A DNA stretch of 64,000 nt, from positions 124,001-188,000 of the forward strand of contig JASBRX010000023.1 of assembly GCA_030149245.1 (NCBI GenBank), given 5' to 3'. Shown in pieces: positions 40,037 to 50,300 of the stretch. This DNA is from Sphingomonas bacterium (GTDB lineage Bacteria > Pseudomonadota > Alphaproteobacteria > Sphingomonadales > Sphingomonadaceae). Positions within the stretch are counted from its first letter, which is position 1, and each line of letters starts with the position of its first letter. The translations under genes and the position numbers were made by a program. The notes under the pieces are model-generated. The model was not told the DNA's origin and did not search any database. It worked only from the letters and a program-made list of their open reading frames with translations.

Positions 40037-40258
40037 ATGGATACCGCCGACCGGGCGCAGGCCGCGCGCGAGACCTGTCCCTTCCTCACCGCCAAGCAGG
40101 CGGCTTTTCATCTCGGCCTCGCCTACTCGACGCTCAAGCGCCTGCGCCAGACCGGCAAAGGGCCGAAATGCCGCCTGCATGGCCGAACCTGGCGCTATCA
40201 TATCGACGATATCGAGACCTGGTCGGCAGCCCGCGCGCGCGGGGGCGACCGTGGTTGA
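40037..40258 (+). CDS. RdfS-like excisionase / helix-turn-helix protein
   Basis: A 73-residue MerR/excisionase-type protein starting at ATG 40037 (MDTADRAQAARETCPFLTAKQAAFHLGLAYSTLKRLRQTGKGP, then RTWRYHIDDIETWS). This matches recombination directionality factors such as RdfS of the M. loti symbiosis ICE, which trigger excision. Its position directly before traF, a lytic transglycosylase and the relaxase is the same as in that element. Its stop overlaps the traF start. Confidence 0.82.
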   Translation: MDTADRAQAARETCPFLTAKQAAFHLGLAYSTLKRLRQTGKGPKCRLHGRTWRYHIDDIETWSAARARGGDRG

Positions 40259-40847
40259 GCGCCGGATACGCGACCGCCCGCTCCCGCTTCTCGCCTGGCT
40301 TGAGGTTCGTCGCGCGGAACGTCAGCGCATCCGCGCACGCCGCCTGCGGCTGGGGCGACGCGCGGCGCTGCTCGTTATCGGCGTCGCTTGCCTTGGCATC
40401 ACGATCGCCGTCCCGCCGCTGCCCCGGCTGGTGTGGAACGCGAGCGCGAGCGCACCTGTCGGCCTCTATGCCGTGTCGCCCGGCGCGCCGCTCGAACGCG
40501 GTGACATGGCGATTGCCTGGCCGCCAATCCAAGCACGGCAACTCGCCGCACGCCGCCACTATCTGCCGAGCAACGTGCCACTCGTGAAGCGCGTTGCTGG
40601 CGTTGCGGGAGACACAATCTGCGCAGTGGATCGCGTCGTGACGGTGAATGGCAGGCCGGTCGCAACGCGCCGTGCCGCCGATGCAGCGGGCCGTAATCTA
40701 CCCGCGTGGCGGGGGTGCATCCGGCTTGGACGTGGCATGCACTTCCTGCTCCTGACCGAGACCCCGGACTCGTTCGACGGGCGCTATTTCGGACCGACGC
40801 TGGCGCAGGATGTCATTGGCAAGGCGACCCCGTTGTGGCTGCGCTGA
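40251..40847 (+). CDS. traF: Conjugative transfer signal peptidase TraF
   Basis: A 198-residue S26-family protein. GTG 40251 overlaps the stop of the excisionase gene and is followed by a basic stretch and one membrane segment (RAALLVIGVACLGITIAVPPLP). The catalytic Ser lies in NASASAPVGLYAVSP and the Lys in PLVKRVAGVAGDTICAVD. TraF matures the conjugative pilin. The pilin genes themselves are not in the window. Confidence 0.88.
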   Translation: MVERRIRDRPLPLLAWLEVRRAERQRIRARRLRLGRRAALLVIGVACLGITIAVPPLPRLVWNASASAPVGLYAVSPGAPLERGDMAIAWPPIQARQLAARRHYLPSNVPLVKRVAGVAGDTICAVDRVVTVNGRPVATRRAADAAGRNLPAWRGCIRLGRGMHFLLLTETPDSFDGRYFGPTLAQDVIGKATPLWLR

Positions 40848-41464
40848 GGACGCTCGCGCTCGGCCTCGCGCTGCTCGTCGCGACCCCCGCCGCCGCCAAT
40901 CCGTCGGGAACCGATCCGGTCTCCCGCTGGCGCGCCGAGATCGCCGAGGCGTCCGCCCGGTTCGGCGTGCCGGTCGCCTGGATCGAGCGGGTGATGCGCG
41001 CCGAAAGCGGGGGCCGGACCATGCTTGGCGGACGACCGATCACCTCCCATGCCGGCGCGATGGGGCTGATGCAGTTGATGCCGAGGACATGGCTGGCGAT
41101 GCGGGCCGCGCACGGCCTGGGGCGCGATCCCCATGATCCACGCGACAATATTCTCGCAGGGACGGCTTATCTGCGCGCGATGTATGACCGGTTCGGCTAT
41201 CCTGGGTTGTTCGCTGCATATAACGCGGGTCCCGGTCGCTACGCCGCCCATCTCGCCACCGGCCGTGCGCTGCCAGCCGAGACGCGCGCCTATATCAAAC
41301 AGGTGTCGGGCGGGCCTTTGATGCCATCCCCATCGCGCGCGTCGCAGCCGCCATCGACCTTGTTTGTCGTGCTTCGGCCCAGCAATCTGTCGGCTGATCC
41401 ATCGCGATCGCGCACGCCGGACGCGCCGCCAGATACGCTGTTTGCGATCCGCGCACCCCGTTGA
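40835..41464 (+). CDS. VirB1-like lytic transglycosylase
   Basis: A 209-residue protein from GTG 40835 (overlapping traF by 13 bases) with signal peptide (LALGLALLVATPAAA) and an SLT domain: RVMRAESGGRTM (catalytic Glu), GAMGLMQLMPRTW and AAYNAGPGRYAAHL. It opens peptidoglycan for the conjugation machine. The tail after residue 165 is Ser/Pro-rich. Confidence 0.9.
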   Translation: MAALRTLALGLALLVATPAAANPSGTDPVSRWRAEIAEASARFGVPVAWIERVMRAESGGRTMLGGRPITSHAGAMGLMQLMPRTWLAMRAAHGLGRDPHDPRDNILAGTAYLRAMYDRFGYPGLFAAYNAGPGRYAAHLATGRALPAETRAYIKQVSGGPLMPSPSRASQPPSTLFVVLRPSNLSADPSRSRTPDAPPDTLFAIRAPR

Positions 41465-41784
41465 GCCTGCATGTGTTGCTGCGTCGAAGGGTGCGGACTG
41501 CGCGGGCATCGCGCCACCTTGGATGTTGGAGGGGCTCGTCTCGGCAAGGCCCAGCATGACGGGCGGCGAAGCGGCTGTGCAAGGCCGGCGGCCCCTCCAA
41601 TTTTGCCGCGAACCGGAGGCTGCTGCGCAGCCGCGTTGTTTGTTTGCAGCGCAACAAAATCGGTTCCTCCGCCGCCGCTGCGCGGCGCTTCCGGCTTCGC
41701 CTCCAGCGGCCCTGACAGCCGCCTCGCCACCCGTCTTCGGATGTCTGTCCTCGATGAGGAGGATTTCAAGCAAAGGAGGCGATC
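41465..41784. other. 320-base gap after the lytic transglycosylase gene
   Basis: No coding frame with family motifs is seen. The stretch is GC-rich (repeated GCGGCGC and CAGCCGC words) and ends in AAAGGAGG, the ribosome site of the next gene. It could hold part of a transfer origin, but no clear nick-site repeat was found. Confidence 0.45.
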
Positions 41785-42144
41785 ATGACCATGTTTCAAC
41801 CCATCGGTGTAACGTCGGACCGCGTAGTGGCGACGCTGGTGGCAGGGCTCGAAATCGAGTTTGGGCGGGGCGCAGGCGAGGCGCTAGCGACACGGTTTCT
41901 AGAGGCTGAGGAGAGCGATTTCCTGTGGGAAGCGAGGGCCTCAGAACGCTGGCTCGGTGCGTATCCGGCACATGACGAAGAGGATATCGAGCTCGATCGG
42001 GTGGCGATCACGGGACGGTTGGATGGCCGCTGGTTCGTCGCGGTGAGCATCGTCGATGGCGATGGGATGGCGCAGGGATTGATGGGTCGGCGCAACTTCA
42101 GAAGCGAACGCCAGGCACGCGAAGCGTTCGCAGCGACGCATTGA
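41785..42144 (+). CDS. ICE-associated hypothetical protein (119 aa)
   Basis: An acidic 119-residue protein: VTSDRVVATLVAGLEIEFGRGAGEALATRFLEAEESDFLWEARASERWLG, then LDRVAITGRLDGRWFVAVSIVDGDG. A strong AAAGGAGG site lies seven bases before the ATG. No family was recognised. It is followed by an intrinsic terminator and lies just upstream of the relaxase gene. Confidence 0.75.
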   Translation: MTMFQPIGVTSDRVVATLVAGLEIEFGRGAGEALATRFLEAEESDFLWEARASERWLGAYPAHDEEDIELDRVAITGRLDGRWFVAVSIVDGDGMAQGLMGRRNFRSERQAREAFAATH

Positions 42145-42160
42145 TCGCAGCATCGCAAAC

Positions 42161-42206
42161 GCCGGGACACAGGTGCCGGACAGGCATCGTGTCCCGGCTC
42201 ATTTTT
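42161..42206 (+). terminator. Intrinsic terminator upstream of the relaxase gene
   Basis: GCCGGGACAC (42161-42170) and GTGTCCCGGC (42189-42198) form a perfect 10-bp stem over an 18-base loop, followed by TCATTTTT (42199-42206). It closes the 41785-42144 gene, so the relaxase should have its own promoter. Confidence 0.75.
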
Positions 42207-42488
42207 GCCTCGGCTCAGGCCAGATGGGCAGGCATCAGGTCGGCGGAAATTGGCGACAGGAGCGGTTCCGACGGGAGGGTGGCGTAAGGCAAGATAAAGC
42301 TATGGCACTGGTGTTCCATAAGCCTTTGTCTGCACATCGTTTTTTGGAACCGCCACCGGCACTGCTCTCTCGGCACCCGTGCCGTTCGGCCCGGACATGG
42401 CGGTATTGCACCACATTCGGCGGCACCGGTTTTCAGGGGAACCGCACAGGGTCATGCTTGCCGCTCCGCACCCCTTGGAATCACCACA
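42207..42488. other. Candidate transfer-origin region upstream of the relaxase
   Basis: This non-coding stretch carries GGAACCGC twice (42346-42353 and 42438-42445) and once inverted as GCGGTTCC (42262-42269), with a T-run TTTTTT just before the middle copy. It is directly upstream of the relaxase gene, where transfer origins and relaxase-binding repeats often lie. The nick site cannot be named from sequence alone. Confidence 0.3.
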
Positions 42489-44501
42489 ATGGCCGACGAC
42501 GACAGCTTTGAACCGCGCCTCGGGCGCCAGCGTCAGCAGGGTGCCAAACGCGCCCGGCGCTATCTCGGCCGCGTCCTTGCCGCCGCCAACCTTGCGCGCG
42601 GCGGCGCGGTGGCTTCCGGTCTCGCGCGTGGGGCGTTCTCAGGCGTCCGGATCGGACGCGGTGCGGGTGTCGGACGCCTGCTCGCCAGCCGCGGCAAACA
42701 TGCCGCCGCGAACGGCCGCCGCGTCATCGTCAAGGCGAGCATCGTCAAGCTCGCCGGCAAGGGCGCATCGACCGCTGCCGCGCATCTGCGTTACCTCCAG
42801 CGCGACGGCACGACGCGCGAGGGCGAGCGGGGTGCGCTCTACGGGCGCGATGCCGACGCTGTCGACGGCAAGGCGTTCGGCGGACGGGGAGCTAACGATC
42901 GCCACCAGTTCCGCTTCATCGTCTCGCCCGAGGACGGCGATCAATATGACGATCTGAAACCGCTCACCCGGCGGCTGGTGGCGCGCATGGAAGAGGATCT
43001 TGGAACGAAGCTCGACTGGGTCGCGGTCGACCATTTCAACACCGGTCACCCGCACACCCATATCGTGGTGCGTGGGAAGGACGATCGTGGTGCCGATCTC
43101 GTCATCGCCCGCGACTATATGACGACCGGCATCCGCGAGCGTGCCGCCGAGCTGGTCGATCTCGACCTTGGCCCGCGCACCCACCGCGAAATCGCGCAGA
43201 CGCTGCGCGTAGAAGTCGAGCAGGAGCGCCTGACCTCGATCGACCGGGCCTTGCTCAAGGGGATGGACGCCGCGCGGATAGTAGCGACCAACGGTCGCGA
43301 TGCCGCCGACCAGGCGCTGCGCGCCGCCCGGCTGGCGAAACTGTCGCGCCTGGGCCTGGCCGAGCCGCTCGGCGCGGGACGCTTCCGGCTTGTGCACGAC
43401 CTTGCCGATACGCTCCGTGCGTTGGGTGAGCGCGGCGACATCATCCGCACGATGCAGCGCGACTTTTCCCGTGCCGCGACCGTGCGGGCGCCGGCAGATC
43501 GGGCGATCTACGATCCCGCCGCGTCCGGTGCCCGCCCGCTGGTTGGCCGCGTGCTGGCGCGCGGGCTCGCCGACGAACATGCCGATCGCCATTATCTGAT
43601 CGTCGACGGGGTCGATGGGCGCAGCCACTATGTAGCGATCGGCAAGCCTGCCCTGAGCTTCGTCGATGGTGGCAAAGAAACCGATGCCAGCTTGCCGCGC
43701 GGTGCGATCGTGCGGATCGATCCGGTAAGCCCGACCGTGCGGGAGGTGGATCGGACCATCGCCGCGGTCGCCGCCGCGAATGGCGGACGCTATGATGTGG
43801 ATGCCCATCTTCGCTACGATCCGGCCGCGACTCAGGTCTTTGCCGAAACCCATGTCCGGCGGCTGGAGGCGATGCGGCGGACGTCGGGCATCGTCGAGCG
43901 CGAACCCACGGGCCGCTGGATCATCGCGCCGGACCATCTGGCACGTGTCTCGGCCCATGAAACAGCGAGGCTACGGGACCGTCCGGTCGCGATTACCTTG
44001 CTGTCGTCGCAGCCGCTTGACCGGCTGGTCGATGCCGACGCCGCGACCTGGATCGATCGCGAGCTGATTTCGGCCGCGCCTGAGGCGGTTCGAGATGCCG
44101 GGTTCGGACGCGAGGTGCGCGAGGCTCAGGCGCGGCGTCGGCAGTGGCTGGTGGCGCAGGGTTTCGCAGAAGAGGCGGGCGGCGGCACGCCGTTCCCAAA
44201 AAGCATGGTTGCGGTGCTTCAGCGGCGCGAGCTGCTGCGTGTCGCGGGCCAGCTCTCCGACGAACTCAAAGTGCCGTTCCGCGAAGCTGCCGAAGGCGAC
44301 CGTGTCGAGGGCCGTTATCGCCGCCCGGTCGACCTTGTCAGCGGGCGCTTCGCGCTCATCGAACGGTCGCGGGATTTTACGTTGGTGCCGTGGCGCCCGG
44401 TGCTTGAGCGGCAGGTTGGCAAATCGGTTTCAGGGTTGATACGCGGCGACGGGATTAGCTGGTCGATTGGGCGTGGTCGAAGCGGGCCGGGGATTTCATG
44501 A
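42489..44501 (+). CDS. DUF3363 relaxase, RlxS-like
   Basis: A 670-residue VirD2/RlxS-type relaxase. Residues about 75-200 form the nicking domain with VIVKASIVKL, AAAHLRYLQRDGTTREGERGALYG, HQFRFIVSPEDG and the metal motif VDHFNTGHPHTHIVVRG (His at about 182, 187, 189, 191). The C-terminal half is the DUF3363 domain (ARGLADEHADRHYLIVDGVDGRSHYVAIG). It nicks the transfer origin and pilots the strand. It appears complete. No coupling protein or trb genes follow; the next genes are a metal operon on the other strand. Confidence 0.92.
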   Translation: MADDDSFEPRLGRQRQQGAKRARRYLGRVLAAANLARGGAVASGLARGAFSGVRIGRGAGVGRLLASRGKHAAANGRRVIVKASIVKLAGKGASTAAAHLRYLQRDGTTREGERGALYGRDADAVDGKAFGGRGANDRHQFRFIVSPEDGDQYDDLKPLTRRLVARMEEDLGTKLDWVAVDHFNTGHPHTHIVVRGKDDRGADLVIARDYMTTGIRERAAELVDLDLGPRTHREIAQTLRVEVEQERLTSIDRALLKGMDAARIVATNGRDAADQALRAARLAKLSRLGLAEPLGAGRFRLVHDLADTLRALGERGDIIRTMQRDFSRAATVRAPADRAIYDPAASGARPLVGRVLARGLADEHADRHYLIVDGVDGRSHYVAIGKPALSFVDGGKETDASLPRGAIVRIDPVSPTVREVDRTIAAVAAANGGRYDVDAHLRYDPAATQVFAETHVRRLEAMRRTSGIVEREPTGRWIIAPDHLARVSAHETARLRDRPVAITLLSSQPLDRLVDADAATWIDRELISAAPEAVRDAGFGREVREAQARRRQWLVAQGFAEEAGGGTPFPKSMVAVLQRRELLRVAGQLSDELKVPFREAAEGDRVEGRYRRPVDLVSGRFALIERSRDFTLVPWRPVLERQVGKSVSGLIRGDGISWSIGRGRSGPGIS

Positions 44502-44702
44502 ACAGGCCGCTTTCGTGACGGTCAAGTTAGGGAGAAGGCTGCAACCGACCGCAGTCGGTCAAAATCAACCGTACCCGGCGATCATCGTGACGTCCGCCCT
44601 TGAGAAACAGGCCGATAGGGCGACCCAAACAGACATTCGGCAACGCGCTCGCCTTGTCGTAGCTCAAACAGCTTGCGGCGACCTCCGAAAGCACTCCTTC
44701 GG

Positions 44703-45128
44703 TCAGCGCGACGGTCGGTCCGGAACGTGCGGCCAGTCCTCATGATATCTAACCGAAATCCGTTCCACATCTTGATAGTTGGTCTCGGCCATGTAGGCAC
44801 TGAATGATCGACTACCCCGGCCTCGGCGCGAAGATGGTCCAGGCCGGGTTGCAATCGTCTGCGGGTCGCGCCGATCGGAAAACATGGCAGTTACGTCGAT
44901 ATGGCCACGGCCAGCCCTGTACACTCCGCGGCTCGGTCGAACGGTGCCGACCACCCTTATGCCGCTTCCGACCTGATAGGCGTGGAGCCAGTAAATCCTA
45001 ATCGGGTCGTTGGGCACGTTGATCGCCAAAGGCTGCAACGGGATCGGCTGCAACGTCGCACACCCTGAAAGCACAATCGACAGCGCCAGCGCTGCAAGCG
45101 CCAGATGCGGTCGCGGACAATCAACCAT
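44703..45128 (-). CDS. Small lipoprotein of metal operons, copy 2
   Basis: A 141-residue lipoprotein from ATG 45128 (lipobox VLSGCATLQPIPLQPLAI). Its core IYWLHAYQVGSGIRVVGTVRPSRGVYRAGRGHIDVTAMF closely matches the copy at 13698-14126. The longer frame upstream overlaps the preceding gene and lacks a signal. It is the last gene of the second czc operon, starting one base after the small HTH gene. Confidence 0.8.
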   Translation of the reverse strand: MVDCPRPHLALAALALSIVLSGCATLQPIPLQPLAINVPNDPIRIYWLHAYQVGSGIRVVGTVRPSRGVYRAGRGHIDVTAMFSDRRDPQTIATRPGPSSRRGRGSRSFSAYMAETNYQDVERISVRYHEDWPHVPDRPSR

Positions 45129-45129
45129 C

Positions 45130-45369
45130 CTACTTCTCCTGATTATTGTTGCGGCGGACGCCCATTCGCCAAGGGCGCAGCGGGGAGGGCAGTACAAGGC
45201 GTAGCTGCGCCGCCCGTCCGCGGATGGCATCAACCGTCCGGTGTAACCTTCGCGCGATCTCGCCCGGAGGGTGTCGCGCCTCGATCATCTGTATCAGCGC
45301 GGCATCGTCGGCCTCGGTCCATGGGCGCGGCTTGCGGCGCGCGGAGGTGTCGGTCGGATCGCTGCTCAT
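45130..45369 (-). CDS. Small SANT/Myb-like HTH protein (79 aa)
   Basis: A 79-residue basic protein with a SANT/HTH-like core: RPWTEADDAALIQMIEARHPPGEIARRLHRTVDAIRGRAAQLRL. This resembles short GcrA-like or Myb-type domains. It overlaps the end of the P1B ATPase gene by four bases. A regulatory role in the metal operon is possible but not shown. Confidence 0.7.
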   Translation of the reverse strand: MSSDPTDTSARRKPRPWTEADDAALIQMIEARHPPGEIARRLHRTVDAIRGRAAQLRLVLPSPLRPWRMGVRRNNNQEK

Positions 45370-47348
45370 TGGCGATACGCCAACAGACGAAGGGCATTGA
45401 ACACGACCAGCAGTGTCGATCCCTCGTGGATCATCACCGCCGGTCCGATGCCCAGGCCCAGGATCGTAGCGGGCACGAGAAACCCGACGATGCCAAGGCT
45501 AACCACCAAATTCTGCCGGATGATGCCGCGCGTTTTGCGGCTTAGACCGACCGCGAAGGGCAGATGGGCGAGGTCATCCGCCATGAGCGCGACATCGGCG
45601 GTTTCCAGCGCCACGTCCGAACCGGCGGCGCCCATCGCGATGCCGACCGTCGCATTGGCCATCGCCGGCGCGTCGTTTACGCCATCGCCCACCATCGCGA
45701 CCTTCGCTTCGCCACGCAGCTTGCGGATCGCCTCGACCTTGTCTTCGGGCAGCAAATCGCCCCATGCCTCGTCGAGGCCGACGTCGCGCGCAATTGCCTC
45801 GGCAACCTTCTGGTTGTCGCCCGAGATCATGATCATCCGCGTGATGCCGAGCGCATGAAGACGCGCGATCGTGTCTTTCGCAGCCGCGCGCGGCGTGTCC
45901 ATCAGCCCGATGGCGCCGAGATCGCGTTCGCCGTGACGCACCACCATCGTCGTTCGCCCGCCGTCCCGCAGCCGGGCGATGGCATCGCGCATGGCATCCG
46001 AAAGCGGCGCAATGCCATCAGTGCCGAACATCTCCGCCTTACCGATCAGCACCGGCTCGCCATCGATCTTCGCGGTGATCCCGCGTCCGGTCAGACTGGT
46101 GAGATCGGTCGCGGCGGGAAGCTTGATCTCGCCGAGCCGTTCCTCGCCGTCCTTGGCGATCGCACGCGCGAGCGGATGGTCGCTGAGCCGCTCGACCGCC
46201 ACCGCGACCGCAAGCAGATCGCGCTCATCCACACCGTCCGCCGGGAGGATGTCAGTGATGCGCGGACGCCCTTCGGTCAACGTGCCGGTCTTGTCAAAGG
46301 CGATGGCCTTGAGCGATCCCAGATCCTCGAGCGGACCACCACCCTTCACCAGCACGCCGCCTCGGGCAGCGCGAGCGACACCGGATAGCACCGCGCTCGG
46401 CGTGGCGATTGCCAGCGCGCAGGGGCTTGCCGCTACCAGCACTGCCATTGCGCGATAGAAGCTGTCGCGGAACGGCTCGTCGATCACGACCCAGGCGAAC
46501 AGCAGCACGACCGTGAGAAGTAGTACCGACGGCACGAACACGCGCTCAAACCGATCGGTGAAACGCTGGGTCGGCGACTGGCGCGTTTCGGCCTCGCTGA
46601 CCAGTTCGACGACGCGCGCCAGCGTCGTCTCATTCGACTTGCGCGTGACCTCGACCTCGATCAGACCGCTGCCGTTGATCGTGCCGGCGAACACACGATA
46701 GGGCGCTTCGATCGTGTCCGATCTGGTGCGCGCCGCGGTTTCGTCGGGCACGGGCCGCTTGTCGACCGGCATGCTCTCACCCGTCACCGGCGCCTGATCG
46801 ATGCTGGTCGTCCCTTTGACGATGAAACCATCTGCTGGCAGCCGCTCGTCGGGTTTGACAACCACCGTGTCGCCAACCACGAGTTGCTCGACCGGCAACT
46901 CGACCAGCTCGCCATCACGGCGCACCAAAGCTGTCTGCGGTGCCAACTCAGCCAACGCCTCGATCGCCCGTTTGGCGCGCCCCATGGCGTAGTTTTCGAG
47001 CGAATGCCCAAGGCTGAACAGGAACAGCAGCAGCGCGCCTTCGGCCCACGCGCCAAGCGCCGCCGCACCCACTGCGGCGACCAGCATCAGCGTGTCGATC
47101 TCGAACCGCTTGTGCCGCAGGTTGTCGATCGCTTCGCGTAACGTGAAGAAGCCACCGAACAGATACGCGGCGACGTAGCAGGCAAGCGGTATCCAGCCTG
47201 GCGTATTGGTCAGCTTCTCGAGCGCAAAGCCGATCGCGAGCAGCGCCCCGCACAGCAGCGCGAAGATCAGTTCGGTATTTGCGCCAAAAATCCCACCGTG
47301 CGCATGATCGTGCCGGCCATTTGGCTCGGGTCGGGCTTGATCGGTCAT
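45366..47348 (-). CDS. P1B-4-type heavy-metal ATPase
   Basis: A 660-residue P-type ATPase without an N-terminal HMA domain; instead a short His-rich start (NGRHDHAHGG). Motifs: APVTGESMPVDK (actuator), ASPCALAIATPSA (SPC metal site), AFDKTGTLTEG, HP locus LSDHPLARAIA, MVGDGVNDAPAM and a final HEGSTLLVVFNALRLL. SPC together with HEGST is characteristic of the Co/Zn/Cd-type P1B-4 group (CzcP, CoaT). It ends four bases into the small HTH gene and begins four bases before the czcA stop, so it is translationally coupled in the operon. Confidence 0.9.
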   Translation of the reverse strand: MTDQARPEPNGRHDHAHGGIFGANTELIFALLCGALLAIGFALEKLTNTPGWIPLACYVAAYLFGGFFTLREAIDNLRHKRFEIDTLMLVAAVGAAALGAWAEGALLLFLFSLGHSLENYAMGRAKRAIEALAELAPQTALVRRDGELVELPVEQLVVGDTVVVKPDERLPADGFIVKGTTSIDQAPVTGESMPVDKRPVPDETAARTRSDTIEAPYRVFAGTINGSGLIEVEVTRKSNETTLARVVELVSEAETRQSPTQRFTDRFERVFVPSVLLLTVVLLFAWVVIDEPFRDSFYRAMAVLVAASPCALAIATPSAVLSGVARAARGGVLVKGGGPLEDLGSLKAIAFDKTGTLTEGRPRITDILPADGVDERDLLAVAVAVERLSDHPLARAIAKDGEERLGEIKLPAATDLTSLTGRGITAKIDGEPVLIGKAEMFGTDGIAPLSDAMRDAIARLRDGGRTTMVVRHGERDLGAIGLMDTPRAAAKDTIARLHALGITRMIMISGDNQKVAEAIARDVGLDEAWGDLLPEDKVEAIRKLRGEAKVAMVGDGVNDAPAMANATVGIAMGAAGSDVALETADVALMADDLAHLPFAVGLSRKTRGIIRQNLVVSLGIVGFLVPATILGLGIGPAVMIHEGSTLLVVFNALRLLAYRQ

Positions 47349-50300
47349 GCGATGGCCTCCGTTGGACCGACGTCATCCCGTTCAACCTCGGCCACGTCGG
47401 TCTCACGCCGGCCGTAACGGGCGTAGAGCGTGGGCAGGACGAACAGGGTCAGAAGCGTCGCCGAGATCAGGCCGCCGATGACGACTGTTGCCAGCGGCTT
47501 CTGCACTTCGGCGCCCGACCCGGTCGCGATCGCCATCGGCACGAAGCCGAGCGAGGCCACCAGCGCGGTCATCACAACCGGCCGCAGCCGGGCGAGCGCG
47601 CCCTGCCAGGCCGCATCGGCCCTCGCGACGCCGCGCGCCATCAAGTCCTGGATCGAGGTGACCATGACGAGCCCGTTGAGCACCGCGATGCCGGACAAGG
47701 CGATGAACCCGACCGCTGCCGAGATCGAGAATGGCATCCCGCGCAGGAACAGCGCGAGCACCCCGCCGACCAGCGCGAGCGGCACGCCGGTGAAGACGAT
47801 CGCTGCGTCGCGCACGCTGCCCAATGCCCCGTAGAGCAGCAGGATAATCAGCGCGAAGCAGGCCGGCACGACCAGCATCAGTCGCTGGCTGGCCGATTGC
47901 AGATTCTCGAACTGCCCGCCCCATTCGAGATACTCGCCGGCCGGAAGACGCACCTCTCTGGCGATGGCCGCGCGGGCGTCTTCGACCACCCCAGCGACGT
48001 CGCGGCCCCGGACATTGGCCTGCACGACGACACGGCGCTTGCCATTTTCGCGGCTGATCTGATTGGGACCAGCGGTCACCGCGATGTCGGCGATGCTTTC
48101 GAGCGGAACGAATGCGCCATCGGGCGTGGGGACGGGAACCTGCCCGAGCGTTTGCAGATCGGCGCGCGCGGCGTCGGTCAGCCGGATCGTCACCGCGAAA
48201 CGCCGATCACCCTCGAAGATCATCCCGGCGTCGCGCCCGCCGATCGCGGCGGCAAGCGTGTCCTGCATGACCTGCGCAGTGATCCCCAGCCGCGCCATCG
48301 CATCGCGGTTGGGCCGGACGTCGAGCATGGGCAGACCTTCGGTCTGTTCGACCCGCACATCGGTCGCGCCCTCAACGTTACGCAAAATGCCCGCGATCTG
48401 GTTGGCCGTTGCGTTCATCGTGTCGGTGTCGTCGCCGAACACCTTGACCGCGATGTCGCCGCGCACGCCCGCGATCAACTCGTTGAAGCGCATCTGGATC
48501 GGCTGGCTGATCTCGAATGCGTTGCCTGGCAAACTTTCCAGTGCCTTCTCGATCTTCGCAACCAGTTCCGCCTTTGGCAGCTTCGGATCGGCCCACTCGT
48601 TGCGGTCCTTCATGATGATGAAGGTGTCGGAGATGTTCGGCGGCATCGGATCCGACGCGAGTTCGGCGGTGCCTGTCTTGGAAAAGACGAACTTGACCTC
48701 GGGAATCGCCGAGATGGCCTTTTCAACGCGAAACTGCATCGTCTGGCTCTGCTCGACCGACGTGCCCGGCACGCGGAGCATCTGCGCGGTCGCATCCCCT
48801 TCATCCAACTGCGGCAGAAACTCCTGGCCCAGCGTCATGAACGCACCGATCGCCAGCACGAAAGCACCGACGGCGGCGGCAATCGTCGCGCGTGGCCGCT
48901 TCATTGCCTTGTTGAGACCCGGCTCGTAGCGCCGTTTGAGCCAGGTCATGATCCGGCCCTCCTTCTCCTCGACCGGCTTCGACAGCCAGATCGCCAGCAT
49001 CGCCGGCACGAAGGTAAGCGAGAGGATGAATGCGCAGACCAGCGCCAGGATTACGGTCAGCGCCATCGGCGTGAACGTCTTGCCCTCGACCCCGGTGAGC
49101 GTGAGCAGCGGAACATAGACGAGGATGATGATCGCCTGGCCATAGACCGAGGGGCGGATCATTTCGCGCGTGGCGCTCGCCACCGCGTGCAGTCGTTCGC
49201 CCTTGTCGAGGGTGCGGCCAAGGTGATGCTGGCGTTCGGCGATCCGTCGCAGCGCATTCTCGACGATGATGACGGCACCATCGACGATCAGGCCAAAGTC
49301 GAGTGCTCCGAGGCTCATCAAATTCGCCGACACGCCGCCACGCAGCATACCAAAGCTGGTCATCAGCATGGTGATCGGTATGACCAGCGCCGCGATGAGC
49401 GCGGCCCGGAAATTGCCGAGCAGCAGAAACAGCACGACCACGACGAGCAGTGCGCCCTCCGACAGATTCTTGGCGACGGTCTTGATTGTCGAATTGACCA
49501 ATCCCGTGCGGTCGAGCACCGGCTGGATGATGATATCGGTCGGCAACGAGGCGTTGACCTCGTCGAGCCGGTCGGCGACCGCCGATGCAACATTTCGGCT
49601 GTTCTCGCCGATCCGCATAACGGCTGTGCCGACGACGACTTCCCGACCATTTTCGGATGCCGATCCCATCCGTGTTGCCTGGCCGAGCTTTACCGTTGCG
49701 ACCTGATTGAGCAGGATGGGCACGCCTTCGCGCGTCGCGATCACGGTGCGGGCAAGCTGGTCGGCATTGGCGATGCGCGCGTCGGAACGAACCGCGAGAC
49801 CTTCACCGTTGCGATCGACGACACCTGCGCCGACCGCGCTGTTGTTCGCCTCAAGCGCTTCGGCAAGGTCGCTAAGGCTGAGTTTGAGCGCGGTCAGCCG
49901 CTGAACGTCCGGCACGACCTGATACTGCTTCACATAGCCACCGATCGAGTCCACGCCTGCCAGGCCGGGAACCGACTTGAGCAACGGCGCGACGATCCAG
50001 TCCTGCGCAGTGCGCAGATAGGTCGCCTTGTCAGCGTCGCTGACCAGCCGGTCGCCTTCCGGCGTGATGTAGCTGCCGTCGGGCTGGATGCCCGGCTCGC
50101 CGGCCTTGTGCTTGTCCTCGGGGCGATGAGCCATGTGGACGGTCCACATATAGACCTCGCCAAGGCCGGTCGCGATCGGTCCCATTTCCGGCGCGACACC
50201 CTCGGGCAGGTTTTCCTCGGCGGTGCGCAGTCGTTCAGCAACCTGCTGGCGCGCGAAATAGATGTCGGTGGCGTCGGTGAACACCGCAGTGACCTGCGCG

